NCBI RefSeq assembly: GCF_015910445.1 | Contig: NZ_CP048882.1 | Coordinates: 1,302,001-1,366,000, forward strand | Length of the DNA stretch: 64,000 bases | Origin: Streptomyces bathyalis | GTDB lineage: Bacteria; Actinomycetota; Actinomycetes; Streptomycetales; Streptomycetaceae | Direction of reading: 5' to 3' | Shown here: positions 1 through 11,528 of the stretch, piece after piece | Layout of the letters: every line of letters starts with the position of its first letter | Position numbering within the stretch: position 1 is the stretch's first letter | Position numbers and translations under genes: made by a program | Notes under the pieces: generated by a model | Databases searched by the model: none | What the model was told of the DNA's origin: nothing | Seen by the model: the letters and a program-made list of their open reading frames with translations, nothing else

Positions 1-448
1 GAGCGGCGGGGAGCTTGCTGCGGCCCATCCCCTCCGGGAAGTAGCAGTACACGGCGCTGCCCGCGTGCTGGAAGGTGTCGGGGGCGAACTTCGACTCGTC
101 CACCGAGTCGAAGTGCCCCTTTGCGGGGGCCTCTTCGAGGAAGAGGACCAGCAGCTTGGCCGGGTCCAGCTCCGCCGCCGGGTAGGGGCAGGCGGCGGCC
201 ACGGTGCGCAACTCCTCGGCCGTGCGGACCAGGCAGCGGACCTCGAAGCCGAAGTGCTCCTCGATGGCCCGCTCCAGGCGGTCGCCCGGGTCGGCGTCGT
301 CGGTGGTGAAGACCGCGTTGCCGCTCTGCAGATAGGTGCGGACGTCGCTCCAGCCCATGCCCGCCATGACGTTCCTCAGCTCGCCCATGGGCACCTTCTT
401 GTGGCCGCCCACATTGATCCCCCGCAGTAGCGCCGCGTAAGTCGTCAT
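1..448 (-). CDS. DUF1697 family protein, 3' end cut by window edge
   Basis: The ATG lies at 448 on the minus strand and the frame is open to base 1, so about 149 N-terminal residues are visible and the stop is outside. The protein begins MTTYAALLRGINVGGHKKVP and continues with an LQSGNAVF segment near residue 40; this LLRGINVGG...NSGN/QSGN pattern is the hallmark of DUF1697, a soluble cytosolic family of roughly 170-180 residues without a settled function. It lies 49 bp downstream of the HEPN-domain gene on the same strand and might be cotranscribed with it. The family call is firm; the biological role is unknown. Confidence 0.85.
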   Translation of the reverse strand, partial: MTTYAALLRGINVGGHKKVPMGELRNVMAGMGWSDVRTYLQSGNAVFTTDDADPGDRLERAIEEHFGFEVRCLVRTAEELRTVAAACPYPAAELDPAKLLVLFLEEAPAKGHFDSVDESKFAPDTFQHAGSAVYCYFPEGMGRSKLPAA

Positions 449-497
449 GTGCGGCAGCTTAGAAGAGGTGTGTGCCAGCAGTGGGCCGCACCGCGTT

Positions 498-1760
498 TCA
501 CGACACCGGACGCGAGTCCGTCCACGCGGACTCGAACTCCTCACGGTAGGTCTGGAACAGCCCGTGCACGCCCTCGTCCTGCGGCTTGTCGTGCTCCCCG
601 CGCCGCTGGACGAGATCCCTTCCCCCGCCGCGCAGGACCAGCACGGGGGCCTCCATGCCACGGACCCGCCGCAGATAAGGCTGCACGACGGCCAGGCCGT
701 CCGCGCCGTCACCGTCGACCATGTACGCGGAGAAGCGCGGCGTCTCGTCGAAGACATGGATCTCGAACGCGCCGGTGTCGCGCAGCCGCGCCCGCACGCG
801 GCGCATGTGGAGGATGTTCATCTCCACGGTGCGGCTCAACTCGCCCTTCTTTATGCCCAGTTCGCGCTCCCTGCGGCGCACGGCGCTGCTGGCCGGGTTG
901 AGGAAGAGCAGCCGCAGCCGGCACCCGGACGCGGCCAGGCGCACCAGGCGGCGGCCCGAGTAGTTCTGCACCAGGAGATTGAGACCTATGCCCATGGCGT
1001 CCAGCCGCCGGGCGCCGCCGAAGAGGTCCTCGGCGGGCAGCCGCCGCTGGAGGCGGACACGGTCGGAGTGGACGCCCACCACGTCGGCGAAGCGGTCACC
1101 GACGAGATCCTCGACCGCGTCGACGGGCAGCCGGTGCGCGGAGGGCGCGTCGTCCCGGGAGGCGCCCAGCAGTTCCAGCAGCCGGGCGCACGTGCGCTCC
1201 GCCTGCGCGAGCACGGTCTCGGACAGCGCGCGGTTGCGGGCGACGGCGCTGCGCGCCACCTCCAGCTCGTCCAGGGCGAGTTCGACCTCGCGCCGGTCGT
1301 CGAAGTACGGCTCGAAGCACGGCCAGTGCTGCACCATCAGCTCGCGCAGCTGCGGCAGCGTGAGGAAGCAGAGAACGTTGTCGTCGGCGGGGTCGAGCAG
1401 ATAGCCCTTGCGGCGGCTCACCTCCCGTACTGCGACGGCCCGTTGGACCCACTCCTGACCGGCGGGACCTGCCGCGGCGATGACCCACTCGTCGCCGTGC
1501 ACCGGCTCGTAGATGGGCCGCAGCACGGCGGACACGACGGCCCGCAGCCGCTGCTCGACGAGATTCAGCCAGATGTACGCGCGCCCCGCACGCCGGGCCC
1601 GGGTGCGCACCTCGGCCCACGCGTCGGCATCCCAGTCGAGGTCCGCGCCGATCTCCATGGGACGCGCCAGTGACACCGCACCGGCCGGTACGCCGGCGGC
1701 CTCCCCGTCACCGTCGTCGCCGCCTTCACCTGGGGGGAGCTCAAGCCCTCCCGCACCCAC
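498..1760 (-). CDS. SAV2148-type HEPN domain protein with PLD-like C-terminal region
   Basis: 420-residue cytosolic protein of a family I recognise from Streptomyces as SAV2148-family HEPN proteins. The N-terminal third (from about residue 20, LARPMEIGADLDWDADAW) carries the HEPN-like helices, including an arginine and histidine six residues apart (R-PIYEPV-H, about residue 87), which resembles the RX4-6H motif of HEPN nucleases but is unproven here. The C-terminal third (FLNPASSAVRRRERELG through MEAPVLVLRGG) resembles the DUF5919/phospholipase-D-like region seen in signalling and defence effectors. Start chosen at the GTG at 1760, because AGGAAGG lies about 9 nt upstream; an ATG further up at 1796 has no comparable site. 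Divergent from glgX across about 210 bp. No substrate can be inferred. Confidence 0.8.
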   Translation of the reverse strand: MGAGGLELPPGEGGDDGDGEAAGVPAGAVSLARPMEIGADLDWDADAWAEVRTRARRAGRAYIWLNLVEQRLRAVVSAVLRPIYEPVHGDEWVIAAAGPAGQEWVQRAVAVREVSRRKGYLLDPADDNVLCFLTLPQLRELMVQHWPCFEPYFDDRREVELALDELEVARSAVARNRALSETVLAQAERTCARLLELLGASRDDAPSAHRLPVDAVEDLVGDRFADVVGVHSDRVRLQRRLPAEDLFGGARRLDAMGIGLNLLVQNYSGRRLVRLAASGCRLRLLFLNPASSAVRRRERELGIKKGELSRTVEMNILHMRRVRARLRDTGAFEIHVFDETPRFSAYMVDGDGADGLAVVQPYLRRVRGMEAPVLVLRGGGRDLVQRRGEHDKPQDEGVHGLFQTYREEFESAWTDSRPVS

Positions 1761-1971
1761 CCGCGCACCGCCTTCCTGACCCTGTTGAGCGATCAAGGAA
1801 GACTACTGCGGCCCTGGAAGGGCCGCACCCTGAACCCCCATCAACTTGCCCTGCCCGTACGTCCGTACGAGGGATTGCAGCCCGACACACCGTCCCTTTC
1901 GCGTCGCCTGGGCAAGGATGCCCCGGTGCGGCGGCAGCAGCCGGACGGCAGCGGCGGAAGGAGAGCATCGC

Positions 1972-4179
1972 ATGCAGGTGTGGCCGGGACGGGCGTACCC
2001 CCTCGGTGCGACCTACGACGGCGCCGGAACCAACTTCGCGGTCTTCTCCGAGGCCGCCCGCCGCATCCAGCTCTGCCTCCTGGACGACGAGGGGCGGGAG
2101 ACGGCGGTGGAGCTGCGCGAGTCCGACGGCTACGTGCGGCACGCCTATCTGCCGGGCGTGATGCCGGGGCAGCGCTACGGATTCCGCGTGGAGGGCCCGT
2201 ACGACCCGGAACGCGGGCTGCGCTGCAATAGCGCGAAGCTGCTGCTCGACCCGTACGCCAAGGCGATGAGCGGCAGCGTCGACTGGGACGAGGCGGTCTA
2301 CGGCTACCGCTTCGGCGCCCCGCACCGCCGCAACGATCTCGACTCCGCGCCGCACACCATGGCGTCGGTGGTGGTGAACCCCTACTTCGACTGGGGTGAC
2401 GACCGGCCGCCGCGCACCGGATACGACCGCACCGTCATCTACGAGGCGCACGTGAAGGGCCTCACGATGCTGCACCCGGGGCTGCCGCCCGAGCTGCGCG
2501 GCACGTACGCGGCCCTGGCGCACCCGGCCGTCATCGACCATCTGACGCAACTCGGCGTCACCGCACTGGAGTTGATGCCGGTGCACCAGTCCGTCACCGA
2601 CAACAGGCTGGCCGACGCGGGGATGGCGAACTACTGGGGTTACAACACCGTCGGCTTCTTCGCCCCGCACAACTCCTACGCCTCGTGGGGCGACCGCGGG
2701 CAGCAGGTGCTGGAGTTCAAGCAGGCGGTCCGCGCCCTGCACGCCGCGGGCATCGAGGTCATCCTCGACGTCGTCTACAACCACACCGCGGAAGGCGATC
2801 ACCTGGGTCCCACGCTCTCCTTCCGGGGGCTCGACAACCCCTCGTACTACCGGCTGACGGAGGACCCGCGCTACTACATGGACACGACGGGCACGGGTAA
2901 TTCACTGTTGATGCGCAGCCCTCACGTCTTGCAGCTCATCATGGACTCGCTGCGCTACTGGGTGACCGAGATGCACGTGGACGGCTTCCGCTTCGATCTG
3001 GCCGCGACGCTGGCCCGCCAGTTCCACGAGGTGGACCGGCTCTCGTCCTTCTTCGACCTGGTGCAGCAGGACCCGGTCGTCAGTCGCGTCAAACTGATCG
3101 CCGAGCCCTGGGACGTGGGCGAGGGCGGCTACCAGGTCGGCAACTTCCCTCCGCTGTGGACGGAGTGGAACGGCCGCTACCGGGACACCGTGCGGGACCT
3201 GTGGCGCGGCGAGCCGGGCACGCTAGCGGAGTTCGCCTGCCGGCTGACGGGATCCTCCGACCTCTACCGGGAGGGCAGACGTCCGCTGGCCTCCATCAAC
3301 TTCGTGACGTGCCACGACGGTTTCACCCTGCACGACCTCGTCAGCTACGACGGCAAGCACAACGAGGCCAACGGCGAGGGCAACAGGGACGGGGAGAACC
3401 ACAACCGGTCCTGGAACTGCGGCGCCGAGGGCACCACGGACGATCCGGACGTGCTGCGGCTGCGGCGGCGGCAGATGCGCAACTTCGTCGCGACGCTGAT
3501 GCTTTCGCAGGGCGTGCCGATGATCTCTCACGGCGACGAGTTCGCACGCACGCAGCACGGCAACAACAACGCCTACTGCCAGGACAGCGAACTGACGTGG
3601 GTGCACTGGCCGGACGGCGATGCCGGCGAGCGCGAACTCCGTGCGGAGGGCGAACTGTGCGCGTTCATCGCGGAGATGGCCGCCCTGCGCCGCGAGCACC
3701 CCGTCTTCCGGCGGCGGCGCTTCTTCCGGGGACCGGCGGCCCAGAGCACCGGCGAGGAGCCCCGACGCGCCGCGGACATCGCCTGGTTCACCCCGCACGG
3801 CGAGCCCATGAGCCGGCGGGACTGGGACGAGGAGGACTCCCACTCGCTGACGGTGCTGCTCAACGGCGACGCGATCTCCGAACCCGGCCTCCGCGGCGAG
3901 CCCGTCACCGACGACTCATTCCTGCTGCTGTTCAACTCACGGAACACACCTGTGGACTTCACCGTCCCGGACGGCCCCGAGGGGTGGTCCGACGGCTCCG
4001 GGGGCCAGTGGCAGCTCGTCCTGGACACCGCCGACGAATTGCCGCCGTCCACACAGGAACCCCGTAAGGCGGGGACGGGCGACCGGATCACGCTGGCGGA
4101 CCGCAGCCTCGTGGTGCTGCGGTGCGTCAGGACCGGGGCGGCAGCTCCGGGGAGGGCGGCTGTGCCGGGGCGAGCTTGA
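1972..4179 (+). CDS. glgX: Glycogen debranching enzyme GlgX
   Basis: 735-residue cytosolic glycoside hydrolase 13 enzyme that cleaves alpha-1,6 branches of glycogen limit dextrins or trehalose/maltodextrin intermediates. An N-terminal CBM48-type domain ([20 protein letters not shown] onward) precedes the TIM barrel. The catalytic regions are visible: [10 protein letters not shown] (nucleophile Asp), LIAEPWD (acid/base Glu) and [12 protein letters not shown] (transition-state Asp), plus region [11 protein letters not shown]. The ATG at 1972 is chosen because GGAAGGAGAG lies 7 nt upstream and the protein then starts exactly at the domain; an in-frame ATG at 1846 lacks a site. The 3' end overlaps the convergent FHA gene by 53 bp. 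Length matches GlgX/TreX relatives (about 700 residues). Confidence 0.93.
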   Translation: MQVWPGRAYPLGATYDGAGTNFAVFSEAARRIQLCLLDDEGRETAVELRESDGYVRHAYLPGVMPGQRYGFRVEGPYDPERGLRCNSAKLLLDPYAKAMSGSVDWDEAVYGYRFGAPHRRNDLDSAPHTMASVVVNPYFDWGDDRPPRTGYDRTVIYEAHVKGLTMLHPGLPPELRGTYAALAHPAVIDHLTQLGVTALELMPVHQSVTDNRLADAGMANYWGYNTVGFFAPHNSYASWGDRGQQVLEFKQAVRALHAAGIEVILDVVYNHTAEGDHLGPTLSFRGLDNPSYYRLTEDPRYYMDTTGTGNSLLMRSPHVLQLIMDSLRYWVTEMHVDGFRFDLAATLARQFHEVDRLSSFFDLVQQDPVVSRVKLIAEPWDVGEGGYQVGNFPPLWTEWNGRYRDTVRDLWRGEPGTLAEFACRLTGSSDLYREGRRPLASINFVTCHDGFTLHDLVSYDGKHNEANGEGNRDGENHNRSWNCGAEGTTDDPDVLRLRRRQMRNFVATLMLSQGVPMISHGDEFARTQHGNNNAYCQDSELTWVHWPDGDAGERELRAEGELCAFIAEMAALRREHPVFRRRRFFRGPAAQSTGEEPRRAADIAWFTPHGEPMSRRDWDEEDSHSLTVLLNGDAISEPGLRGEPVTDDSFLLLFNSRNTPVDFTVPDGPEGWSDGSGGQWQLVLDTADELPPSTQEPRKAGTGDRITLADRSLVVLRCVRTGAAAPGRAAVPGRA

Positions 4180-4705
4180 AGCCGATCTGCCCGAACCTCA
4201 CCACGTCGCCGGGGCGCACCCTGACCGAGCCCGTCACCCTGCTGCCGTTGACCCACGTGCCGTTGCTCGATCCGAGATCCCGCAGCCTCCAGCCGTCACC
4301 GGTCGCGCGCAGCTGCGCGTGGGTGCGGGAGACGCTGAAGTGGTTGAGCCGCAGCATCGAACCGGGTGCGCGGCCTATGGAGTACGCGTGCGACCCGGGG
4401 GCCGGAAGCAGCAGCTGCGGCAGGCGTTCGGACTGCCACGCGTGCCGCAGCGCACGGTGGAAGGACAGAAGCCTGGTGATGCCTTCCGCGAACCACCGCT
4501 TGCGCGGACGCCGCGTCGGCAGGTCGTGCAGCACCTCGTGCAACTCGCCCTGCCACTGGGCCTTGAGGATGACATCCATGCGCCGCTCGAACGTGTTGTG
4601 CGAGATGCGTCCGTCCGCCGCCCCCTCACGCAGCGCCTCGAGAGCACGCTCCCGGTCCGCGTCGGAAAGCCGCGGCGGGTGGGCACCGAACTCCAGAGAT
4701 GTCAT
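4127..4705 (-). CDS. DUF1707 and FHA domain protein
   Basis: 192 residues. The N-terminus (LSDADRERALEALREGAADGRIS...NTFERRMD) is the DUF1707 SHOCT-like module, common in actinobacterial membrane or signalling proteins, and the C-terminus (about residues 105-185) is a forkhead-associated domain with the phosphothreonine-binding signatures SVSRTHAQL and DLGSSNGTWVNG. It should bind threonine-phosphorylated partners of Ser/Thr kinases; no transmembrane segment is visible. Three starts are possible (TTG 4729, ATG 4714, ATG 4705); 4705 gives the N-terminus usual for DUF1707 proteins, and none has a clear Shine-Dalgarno site. The last 53 bp overlap the glgX 3' end in convergent orientation. No kinase gene lies nearby. 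Confidence 0.85.
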   Translation of the reverse strand: MTSLEFGAHPPRLSDADRERALEALREGAADGRISHNTFERRMDVILKAQWQGELHEVLHDLPTRRPRKRWFAEGITRLLSFHRALRHAWQSERLPQLLLPAPGSHAYSIGRAPGSMLRLNHFSVSRTHAQLRATGDGWRLRDLGSSNGTWVNGSRVTGSVRVRPGDVVRFGQIGFKLAPAQPPSPELPPRS

Positions 4706-4911
4706 GTACTGCATTCTCAGTACACCCAAACCCGCTGTCCAGGCCCGGCCTTGTGCAGTAGCCGAACCAATACATCCGCGCCCGGCCCCCGTCCCCGGAG
4801 CACGCCGCGAAAAACTCCGTGGACGTGCGGTCCCGCCCCGCGCTACGTTGCAGCCGCCTCCGGCCTCAGGCCGGGGGCACGCCCAGGACCGAGGAGAGGA
4901 GGCGAGAACCG

Positions 4912-5052
4912 ATGCGCACGTTCACATCCACGCGCTCCTCCCCCCGGGCCACGCGGCCCGGGTGGTGCCCCCACCCGCCGGGCCTCGCGGCCCGGGTGGT
5001 GCCCCGACTCGTCTCCAGGGCGTCGTCCCAGCAGCGGCACCAGGACAGGTAG
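4912..5052 (+). CDS. Possible 46-residue leader ORF upstream of the GNAT gene
   Basis: A short frame starting at ATG 4912 behind the strong site GAGGAGAGGAGG (4891-4902), ending 45 nt before the GNAT start. The peptide MRTFTSTRSSPRATRPGWCP... is rich in Arg, Pro and Ser and resembles no family I know. Its coding sequence holds two GC-rich hairpins in a 34-bp tandem duplication. Because the 34-bp period shifts the reading frame, the duplication does not repeat the peptide, which argues that RNA structure rather than the protein product is what matters. It may be a translated leader controlling the downstream gene, or only a chance frame in a structured 5' leader. Confidence 0.35.
   Translation: MRTFTSTRSSPRATRPGWCPHPPGLAARVVPRLVSRASSQQRHQDR
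4943..5005 (+). repeat. 34-bp tandem duplication forming two hairpins
   Basis: Two 26-base copies (4946-4971 and 4980-5005) differ at one base. Each contains an inverted repeat: CCCGGGCC-ACGC-GGCCCGGG at 4943-4962, and CCGGGCC-TCGC-GGCCCGG at 4978-4995. They sit inside the leader frame, just ahead of the GNAT ribosome site. The interval between the FHA gene and the GNAT gene (4706-5097) holds nothing else I can support. Confidence 0.75.
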
Positions 5053-5097
5053 TCCGCCCGGGGAGCGCAACGCTCTTTCCGGAAGGACCACTTGACC

Positions 5098-6114
5098 ATG
5101 ACCGGCATGACCGGAGATCTCGTCGTCCGCACCCTCGGCGAGTCCGAGGCGCGCGACGTCTTCACGTCCCTGCACGACCCCGGCCTCGTGGGCCGGGCTC
5201 TTCTCGGCCGTCCGTACGGCACCCTCGCCGAGGGCGGCGAGTACCGCCCCGAATGGACGTGGGTCGCCGAGCGGGCGGGGCGCGTCGTCGCACGCGCAGC
5301 CTGCTGGGGCGAGGGGCGCGACGTCCAACAGCCGCTGCTCCTCGACTGGTTCGACTTCGAGCCCGGTGAGGACGAGGCGGCCGTGCGGCTGCTGCGCGCC
5401 GTCTCACCGAAGGTCGAGTTCGAACTCGTACTGCCGCCCGGCTGGCGGGACGACCCCGCCGTGCGGGCGGCGGCCGAGGCACGCATCGGCGCGGCCACGG
5501 CGGCGGGCTGGGCCCCGCTCGTCGAACGCTTCCGCTACGACTGGACGCCCCCGGGGCAGGGCCCGGGCCGCGAGGACCGGGCCGAGGGCCTGCCCGAACA
5601 GCCCGGCCGCCTCCGATTCCGTCCCGAGCCGGACGACGAGGTGATCCTCGACGTGCTGCGCCAGATCCAGCACGGCACGCTCGACGCGCACGCACGGCAC
5701 GCCCTCGGCGCCGAGGACACCGTTGGCGCCGGAGTCGAACGGGCCGCCCGCGAGGATCTGGAACACCTGCAGTGGATGACCTCCTACGGCGGGCGCGAGT
5801 GGTGGCGTCTGGCGTACACGACCGACGGGGAGCTGGCCGGTCTGCACGTGCCGGGCCTCATCCCGAGCGGCCACGCCGTCGGGTTCATCGGCGTGGTGCC
5901 GCGGCAGCGCGGCAACGGCTACGCCTACGACCTGCTCGCCGACTGCACACGCCTGCTCGTCGCCGAGGGGGCACGGAAGATCGCCGCCTCCACGGATCTG
6001 GGCAACGCGCCGATGGCGGCCGCGTTCGCGAAGGCCGGCTACCGCATCATCCAGCACCGCTACTGCATGACGCCTGCGCACGGCCCTGACGAGGCCGGCC
6101 CGGAGGACGCATAG
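5098..6114 (+). CDS. GNAT family N-acetyltransferase
   Basis: 338-residue protein whose C-terminal half is a GNAT acetyltransferase: the acetyl-CoA pyrophosphate loop is visible as VVPRQRGNGYAYDLL (Q/RxxGxG/A type), followed by the usual STDLGNAPMAAAFAKAGYR segment, where alternating small residues contact the cofactor. The N-terminal half looks like a second, degenerate GNAT fold, common in double-domain actinobacterial members. The acceptor substrate cannot be told. ATG 5098 is preferred over the TTG at 5092 because GGAAGGA (5081-5087) is then 10 nt away. It follows the possible leader ORF and ends 5 bp before a strong bidirectional terminator shared with katG. Confidence 0.85.
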   Translation: MTGMTGDLVVRTLGESEARDVFTSLHDPGLVGRALLGRPYGTLAEGGEYRPEWTWVAERAGRVVARAACWGEGRDVQQPLLLDWFDFEPGEDEAAVRLLRAVSPKVEFELVLPPGWRDDPAVRAAAEARIGAATAAGWAPLVERFRYDWTPPGQGPGREDRAEGLPEQPGRLRFRPEPDDEVILDVLRQIQHGTLDAHARHALGAEDTVGAGVERAAREDLEHLQWMTSYGGREWWRLAYTTDGELAGLHVPGLIPSGHAVGFIGVVPRQRGNGYAYDLLADCTRLLVAEGARKIAASTDLGNAPMAAAFAKAGYRIIQHRYCMTPAHGPDEAGPEDA

Positions 6115-6119
6115 AAACA

Positions 6120-6164
6120 GGCCGGGTGCCCGGGCTCCCGCAACAGGAGCCCGGGCACCCGGCC
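6120..6164. terminator. Bidirectional hairpin between GNAT gene and katG
   Basis: A perfect 19-bp inverted repeat (6120-6138 with 6146-6164) around a 7-nt loop CGCAACA, placed exactly between two convergent genes. A second hairpin (TGTCCGG...CCGGACA, about 6170-6199) follows. No long T run, as is usual for actinobacterial terminators. Confidence 0.85.
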
Positions 6165-6205
6165 CAGGTTGTCCGGACCGGCGCTTGCCGGCCCGGACAG
6201 CGAAC

Positions 6206-8898
<2,693 letters not shown>

Positions 8899-8913
8899 GA
8901 CCTGAAGCGTGCC

Positions 8914-8934
8914 TCAAAAACTGGAATCAATCAA
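8914..8934 (-). promoter_or_regulatory. FurA box upstream of furA-katG
   Basis: On the minus strand this reads TTGATTGATTCCAGTTTTTG plus A, close to the TTGACTGATTCCAG core known from mycobacterial furA and Streptomyces furS promoters. It is one of the few AT-rich patches in the region and lies 15 bp upstream of the furA GTG, overlapping the probable promoter. Confidence 0.75.
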
Positions 8935-9002
8935 GAAAGCCGTCAAGTCCCGGCCGCTTGTTCGAAAGAGATCTGCCGCACGGGACCGTCGTCAGACAGG
9001 GC

Positions 9003-9626
9003 CTAGCCCTCCACCGCCAGCCGGATGCCGAGCGCCAGCAGCACGCCGCCCGAGATCTGCTCCAGCCTGCGCCGTACCCCCGCGCGGGACAGTACCCGCC
9101 GCATCCGCCCGACGAACCACACGTACGTGCCGTAGTAGCCGATCTCGTAGACCGCCCAGATCGCCGCCAGCGTGACCATCAGCGGCAACTGCGGAGCGCC
9201 CTTGGGGACGAACTGCGGCAGGAAGGACATCGCGAAGACCGCCGCCTTCGGGTTGGCGAGATTCAGCAGCAGCCCGGCGCGGTAGGAGCGCCATCCGCTC
9301 TCCTGCGTCGGCCCGGAGCTCGCGGCCACCTCGAAGTTGCCGCCGCGCCTCGCCGCGCGGATCGCCTGCACACCGAAGACGATCAGGACGGCGGCTCCCC
9401 CGAACCGCAGTACGTCATAGGCCAGTTCGGAAGCCGCAAGCAGCGCCGTCAGCCCGAACGCCGCGACGACGCCCCAGATGAAGACCCCCGTCTCGTTCCC
9501 GAGCACCGTCATGAAGCCGGAGCGGCGGCTGCGCAGAGAGCTGCGGATGATCAGCACGGTGCTGGGGCCCGGCGAGAGGGCGACCAGCGTACAAGCACCC
9601 AAGAAGGACAGCAGAGTCATCAGCAT
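9003..9626 (-). CDS. LysE/RhtB family exporter
   Basis: 207-residue inner-membrane protein with about six hydrophobic segments and the LysE/RhtB N-terminal signature LVALSPGPSTVLIIRSSLRS, then the GLLLNLANPKAAVFAMSFLPQF motif (NPK) in the middle. Family members export amino acids or their derivatives; the substrate cannot be assigned. The ATG at 9626 has AAGG 9 nt upstream and is preferred over ATG 9635, where the site would touch the codon. It follows the MFS gene on the same strand after a 72-bp gap and could be cotranscribed with it. Confidence 0.88.
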   Translation of the reverse strand: MLMTLLSFLGACTLVALSPGPSTVLIIRSSLRSRRSGFMTVLGNETGVFIWGVVAAFGLTALLAASELAYDVLRFGGAAVLIVFGVQAIRAARRGGNFEVAASSGPTQESGWRSYRAGLLLNLANPKAAVFAMSFLPQFVPKGAPQLPLMVTLAAIWAVYEIGYYGTYVWFVGRMRRVLSRAGVRRRLEQISGGVLLALGIRLAVEG

Positions 9627-9698
9627 GCGGCCCATCCTTGCCGTGCGCCCGGTCCTGTGCGAACGGATTTCCCCAGGACGTCCGCCTGTCCCGCCGGG

Positions 9699-11222
9699 TC
9701 AGCCGCGCACGTCGTGTCCGGGCTTCCCCGGCAGGAACGAGGCGATGAGCAGCCCGGCCAGCGCGGCTCCCGCCGCGATGAGGAACGAGACGCGGAAGCC
9801 CTCCTGGCTGGGCACGCCGGTGCCGCCCAGCGGGATGCTCATGCGTGCCAGTACCACGCCGACGACTGCGCTGGAGGTGGAGGTGCCGATCGAACGCATC
9901 AGTGTGTTCAGCCCGTTCGCCGCCCCCGACTCGGACGGCGGGACGGCGCCGATGATCAGGGCGGGCATGGCCGAGTAGGCGATGCCGATGCCGACGCCGA
10001 TGAGGACTGCGGTCAGCACGACCTGCCACACGGCGCCCATCAGTGCCGTACCGCTCAGGTAGGCGACGGCGAGGACCACGAGTCCGGCCATCAGCGAGAC
10101 CTTCGGGCCGTGGGTCTCGGAGATGCGTGCCGAGAGCGAGGAGACGAGCATCATCGCGATGCCCATGGGCGCCACGCACATCCTGGCCACGACCATCGTC
10201 TGCCCGAGGCCGTAGCCGGTGGACCGGGGCAGCTGAAGCAGCTGCGGCAGCACCAGCGTCGCGGCGTAGAAGGCCAGCCCGACGGTGATGGAGGCGAGGT
10301 TGGTCAGCAGCACCTGGCGGCGTGCCGTGCTGCGCAGGTCGACCAGCGGCTCGCGCACGCGCAGTTCCATCAGACCCCACAGCACGAAGACCACCGGCGC
10401 GGCGGCGAAGAGGCCCAGCGTGATTCCGCTGCTCCAGCCCCAGTCGCCGCCCTTGGATATCGCGAGCAGCAGCATGACGAGCCCGGCGGTCAGGCCCAGC
10501 GCTCCGGGGACGTCGAAGCGGCCTCCGGTGCGCTGCGCGGACTCCGGCACGACGGTGACGACCATCAGCATGGCCAGGGCGCCGAGACCGGCCGACCCGA
10601 AGAACAGCACGTGCCAGTCGGCGTGCTGGGCGATGTACGCGGCGGCCGGCATGGCGAGCGCGCCGCCGACGCCGAGCGACGAGCTCATGAACGCCATGGC
10701 CGAACCGAGCCTGGCCGGTGGCAGTTCGTCCCGCATGATGCTGATGCCCAGCGGGATGGCCCCCATCGCGAACCCCTGCACGGCACGTCCCGCGATCATC
10801 GGCACGAGCGACGAGGTCAGCGCGCACATCAGCGAACCGGCCACCATCGCGCCGAGGCTGGCGAGGATGAGCCGGCGCTTGCCGTACAGATCGCCGAGCC
10901 GCCCCATGATGGGCGTGGCCACGGCACCGGAGAGCAGCGTCGCCGTGACGACCCACGCCGCGTCGGACGCGGTGGTCCCCAGCAGCTGCGGCAGCCGTGC
11001 CACGACGGGTACGAGCAGCGTCTGCATGACCGCGACGGAGATACCGGCGAAAGCCAGGATCGCCACAACTCCCCTGCTCGCGCTCGGTGTTCCCTCCCCG
11101 GGCGGGCCGGCGCCCGCCACTCCGCCGCGGGTGCTCGTGCCTCCCCCGGCGTCGTCCGCCCCCGAGCTCCGCGGATGCGGCTCGGCGGAGGAGGACGGTG
11201 CGGCGCTGCGGGCATGGGTCAT
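9699..11222 (-). CDS. MFS drug exporter, DHA2 (14-helix) type
   Basis: 507-residue membrane transporter. After an approximately 48-residue polar N-terminal tail the first helix starts at VVAILAFAGISVAVMQTLLV; about 14 hydrophobic helices follow. The motif A loop GRLGDLYGKRRLILAS and the motif C-like GVGGALAMPAAAYIAQ place it in the proton-driven drug:H+ antiporter-2 group (QacA/EmrB type). Start chosen at ATG 11222 with CGGAG 5 nt upstream. It is divergent from the short Rho gene, and a palindrome (11261-11273) lies between them, suggesting repression by an unlinked TetR/MarR-type protein. Substrate unknown. Confidence 0.9.
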   Translation of the reverse strand: MTHARSAAPSSSAEPHPRSSGADDAGGGTSTRGGVAGAGPPGEGTPSASRGVVAILAFAGISVAVMQTLLVPVVARLPQLLGTTASDAAWVVTATLLSGAVATPIMGRLGDLYGKRRLILASLGAMVAGSLMCALTSSLVPMIAGRAVQGFAMGAIPLGISIMRDELPPARLGSAMAFMSSSLGVGGALAMPAAAYIAQHADWHVLFFGSAGLGALAMLMVVTVVPESAQRTGGRFDVPGALGLTAGLVMLLLAISKGGDWGWSSGITLGLFAAAPVVFVLWGLMELRVREPLVDLRSTARRQVLLTNLASITVGLAFYAATLVLPQLLQLPRSTGYGLGQTMVVARMCVAPMGIAMMLVSSLSARISETHGPKVSLMAGLVVLAVAYLSGTALMGAVWQVVLTAVLIGVGIGIAYSAMPALIIGAVPPSESGAANGLNTLMRSIGTSTSSAVVGVVLARMSIPLGGTGVPSQEGFRVSFLIAAGAALAGLLIASFLPGKPGHDVRG

Positions 11223-11528
11223 GCGGACTCCGTTGCGTGACGGACGGCTGTTCGGATCGTTTGTAACGTACAAGCGAACCGCCGCACTCCGCCCGGCTAT
11301 TCCGCCCGGGCCGCGGGAGGGACGAGCAGGCGGGCTCGGGGTGTTTCCCGGCGGCCAGCGTGGGAAGTCCACGCATGACGGTGTGGTCCGTCCACCGTCC
11401 AGAGCCTGCGGCCGTCTCCCCGTCCGTCCGGACCTCCGGTCCGCCTCGCGGGGCACGGCAGAGGCTCCGTCCTCCCCGCTTCAGCAGGCGAGGACGTACG
11501 TACGAATCCTCCATCCGGAAGGCCCTCT
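11223..11528. promoter_or_regulatory. Divergent intergenic region, MFS exporter / Rho
   Basis: 306 bp without a supportable gene. It carries the promoters of both divergent genes and a small palindrome near the exporter. The Rho gene side ends in CCGGAAGG, seven nt before the GTG at 11529. No convincing sigma-70 -10/-35 pair could be fixed for the Rho gene by eye. Confidence 0.6.
11261..11273. promoter_or_regulatory. Candidate operator TTGTA-ACG-TACAA
   Basis: Perfect 5-3-5 palindrome 38 bp upstream of the exporter start. Small AT-containing palindromes here are typical TetR- or MarR-family operators. No such regulator is adjacent. Confidence 0.5.

Noticed and set aside
4943..5005. Tandem repeats considered as a CRISPR fragment
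   Set aside because: Only two units, no unique spacers, and each unit is a plain GC hairpin; no cas genes in the window.
8958..11240. A 760-codon open frame on the plus strand across the LysE and MFS genes
   Set aside because: Its product is low-complexity (Arg, Gln, His, Gly-rich) and it is exactly antisense to two recognisable membrane transporters; a chance frame from GC-rich codon bias.
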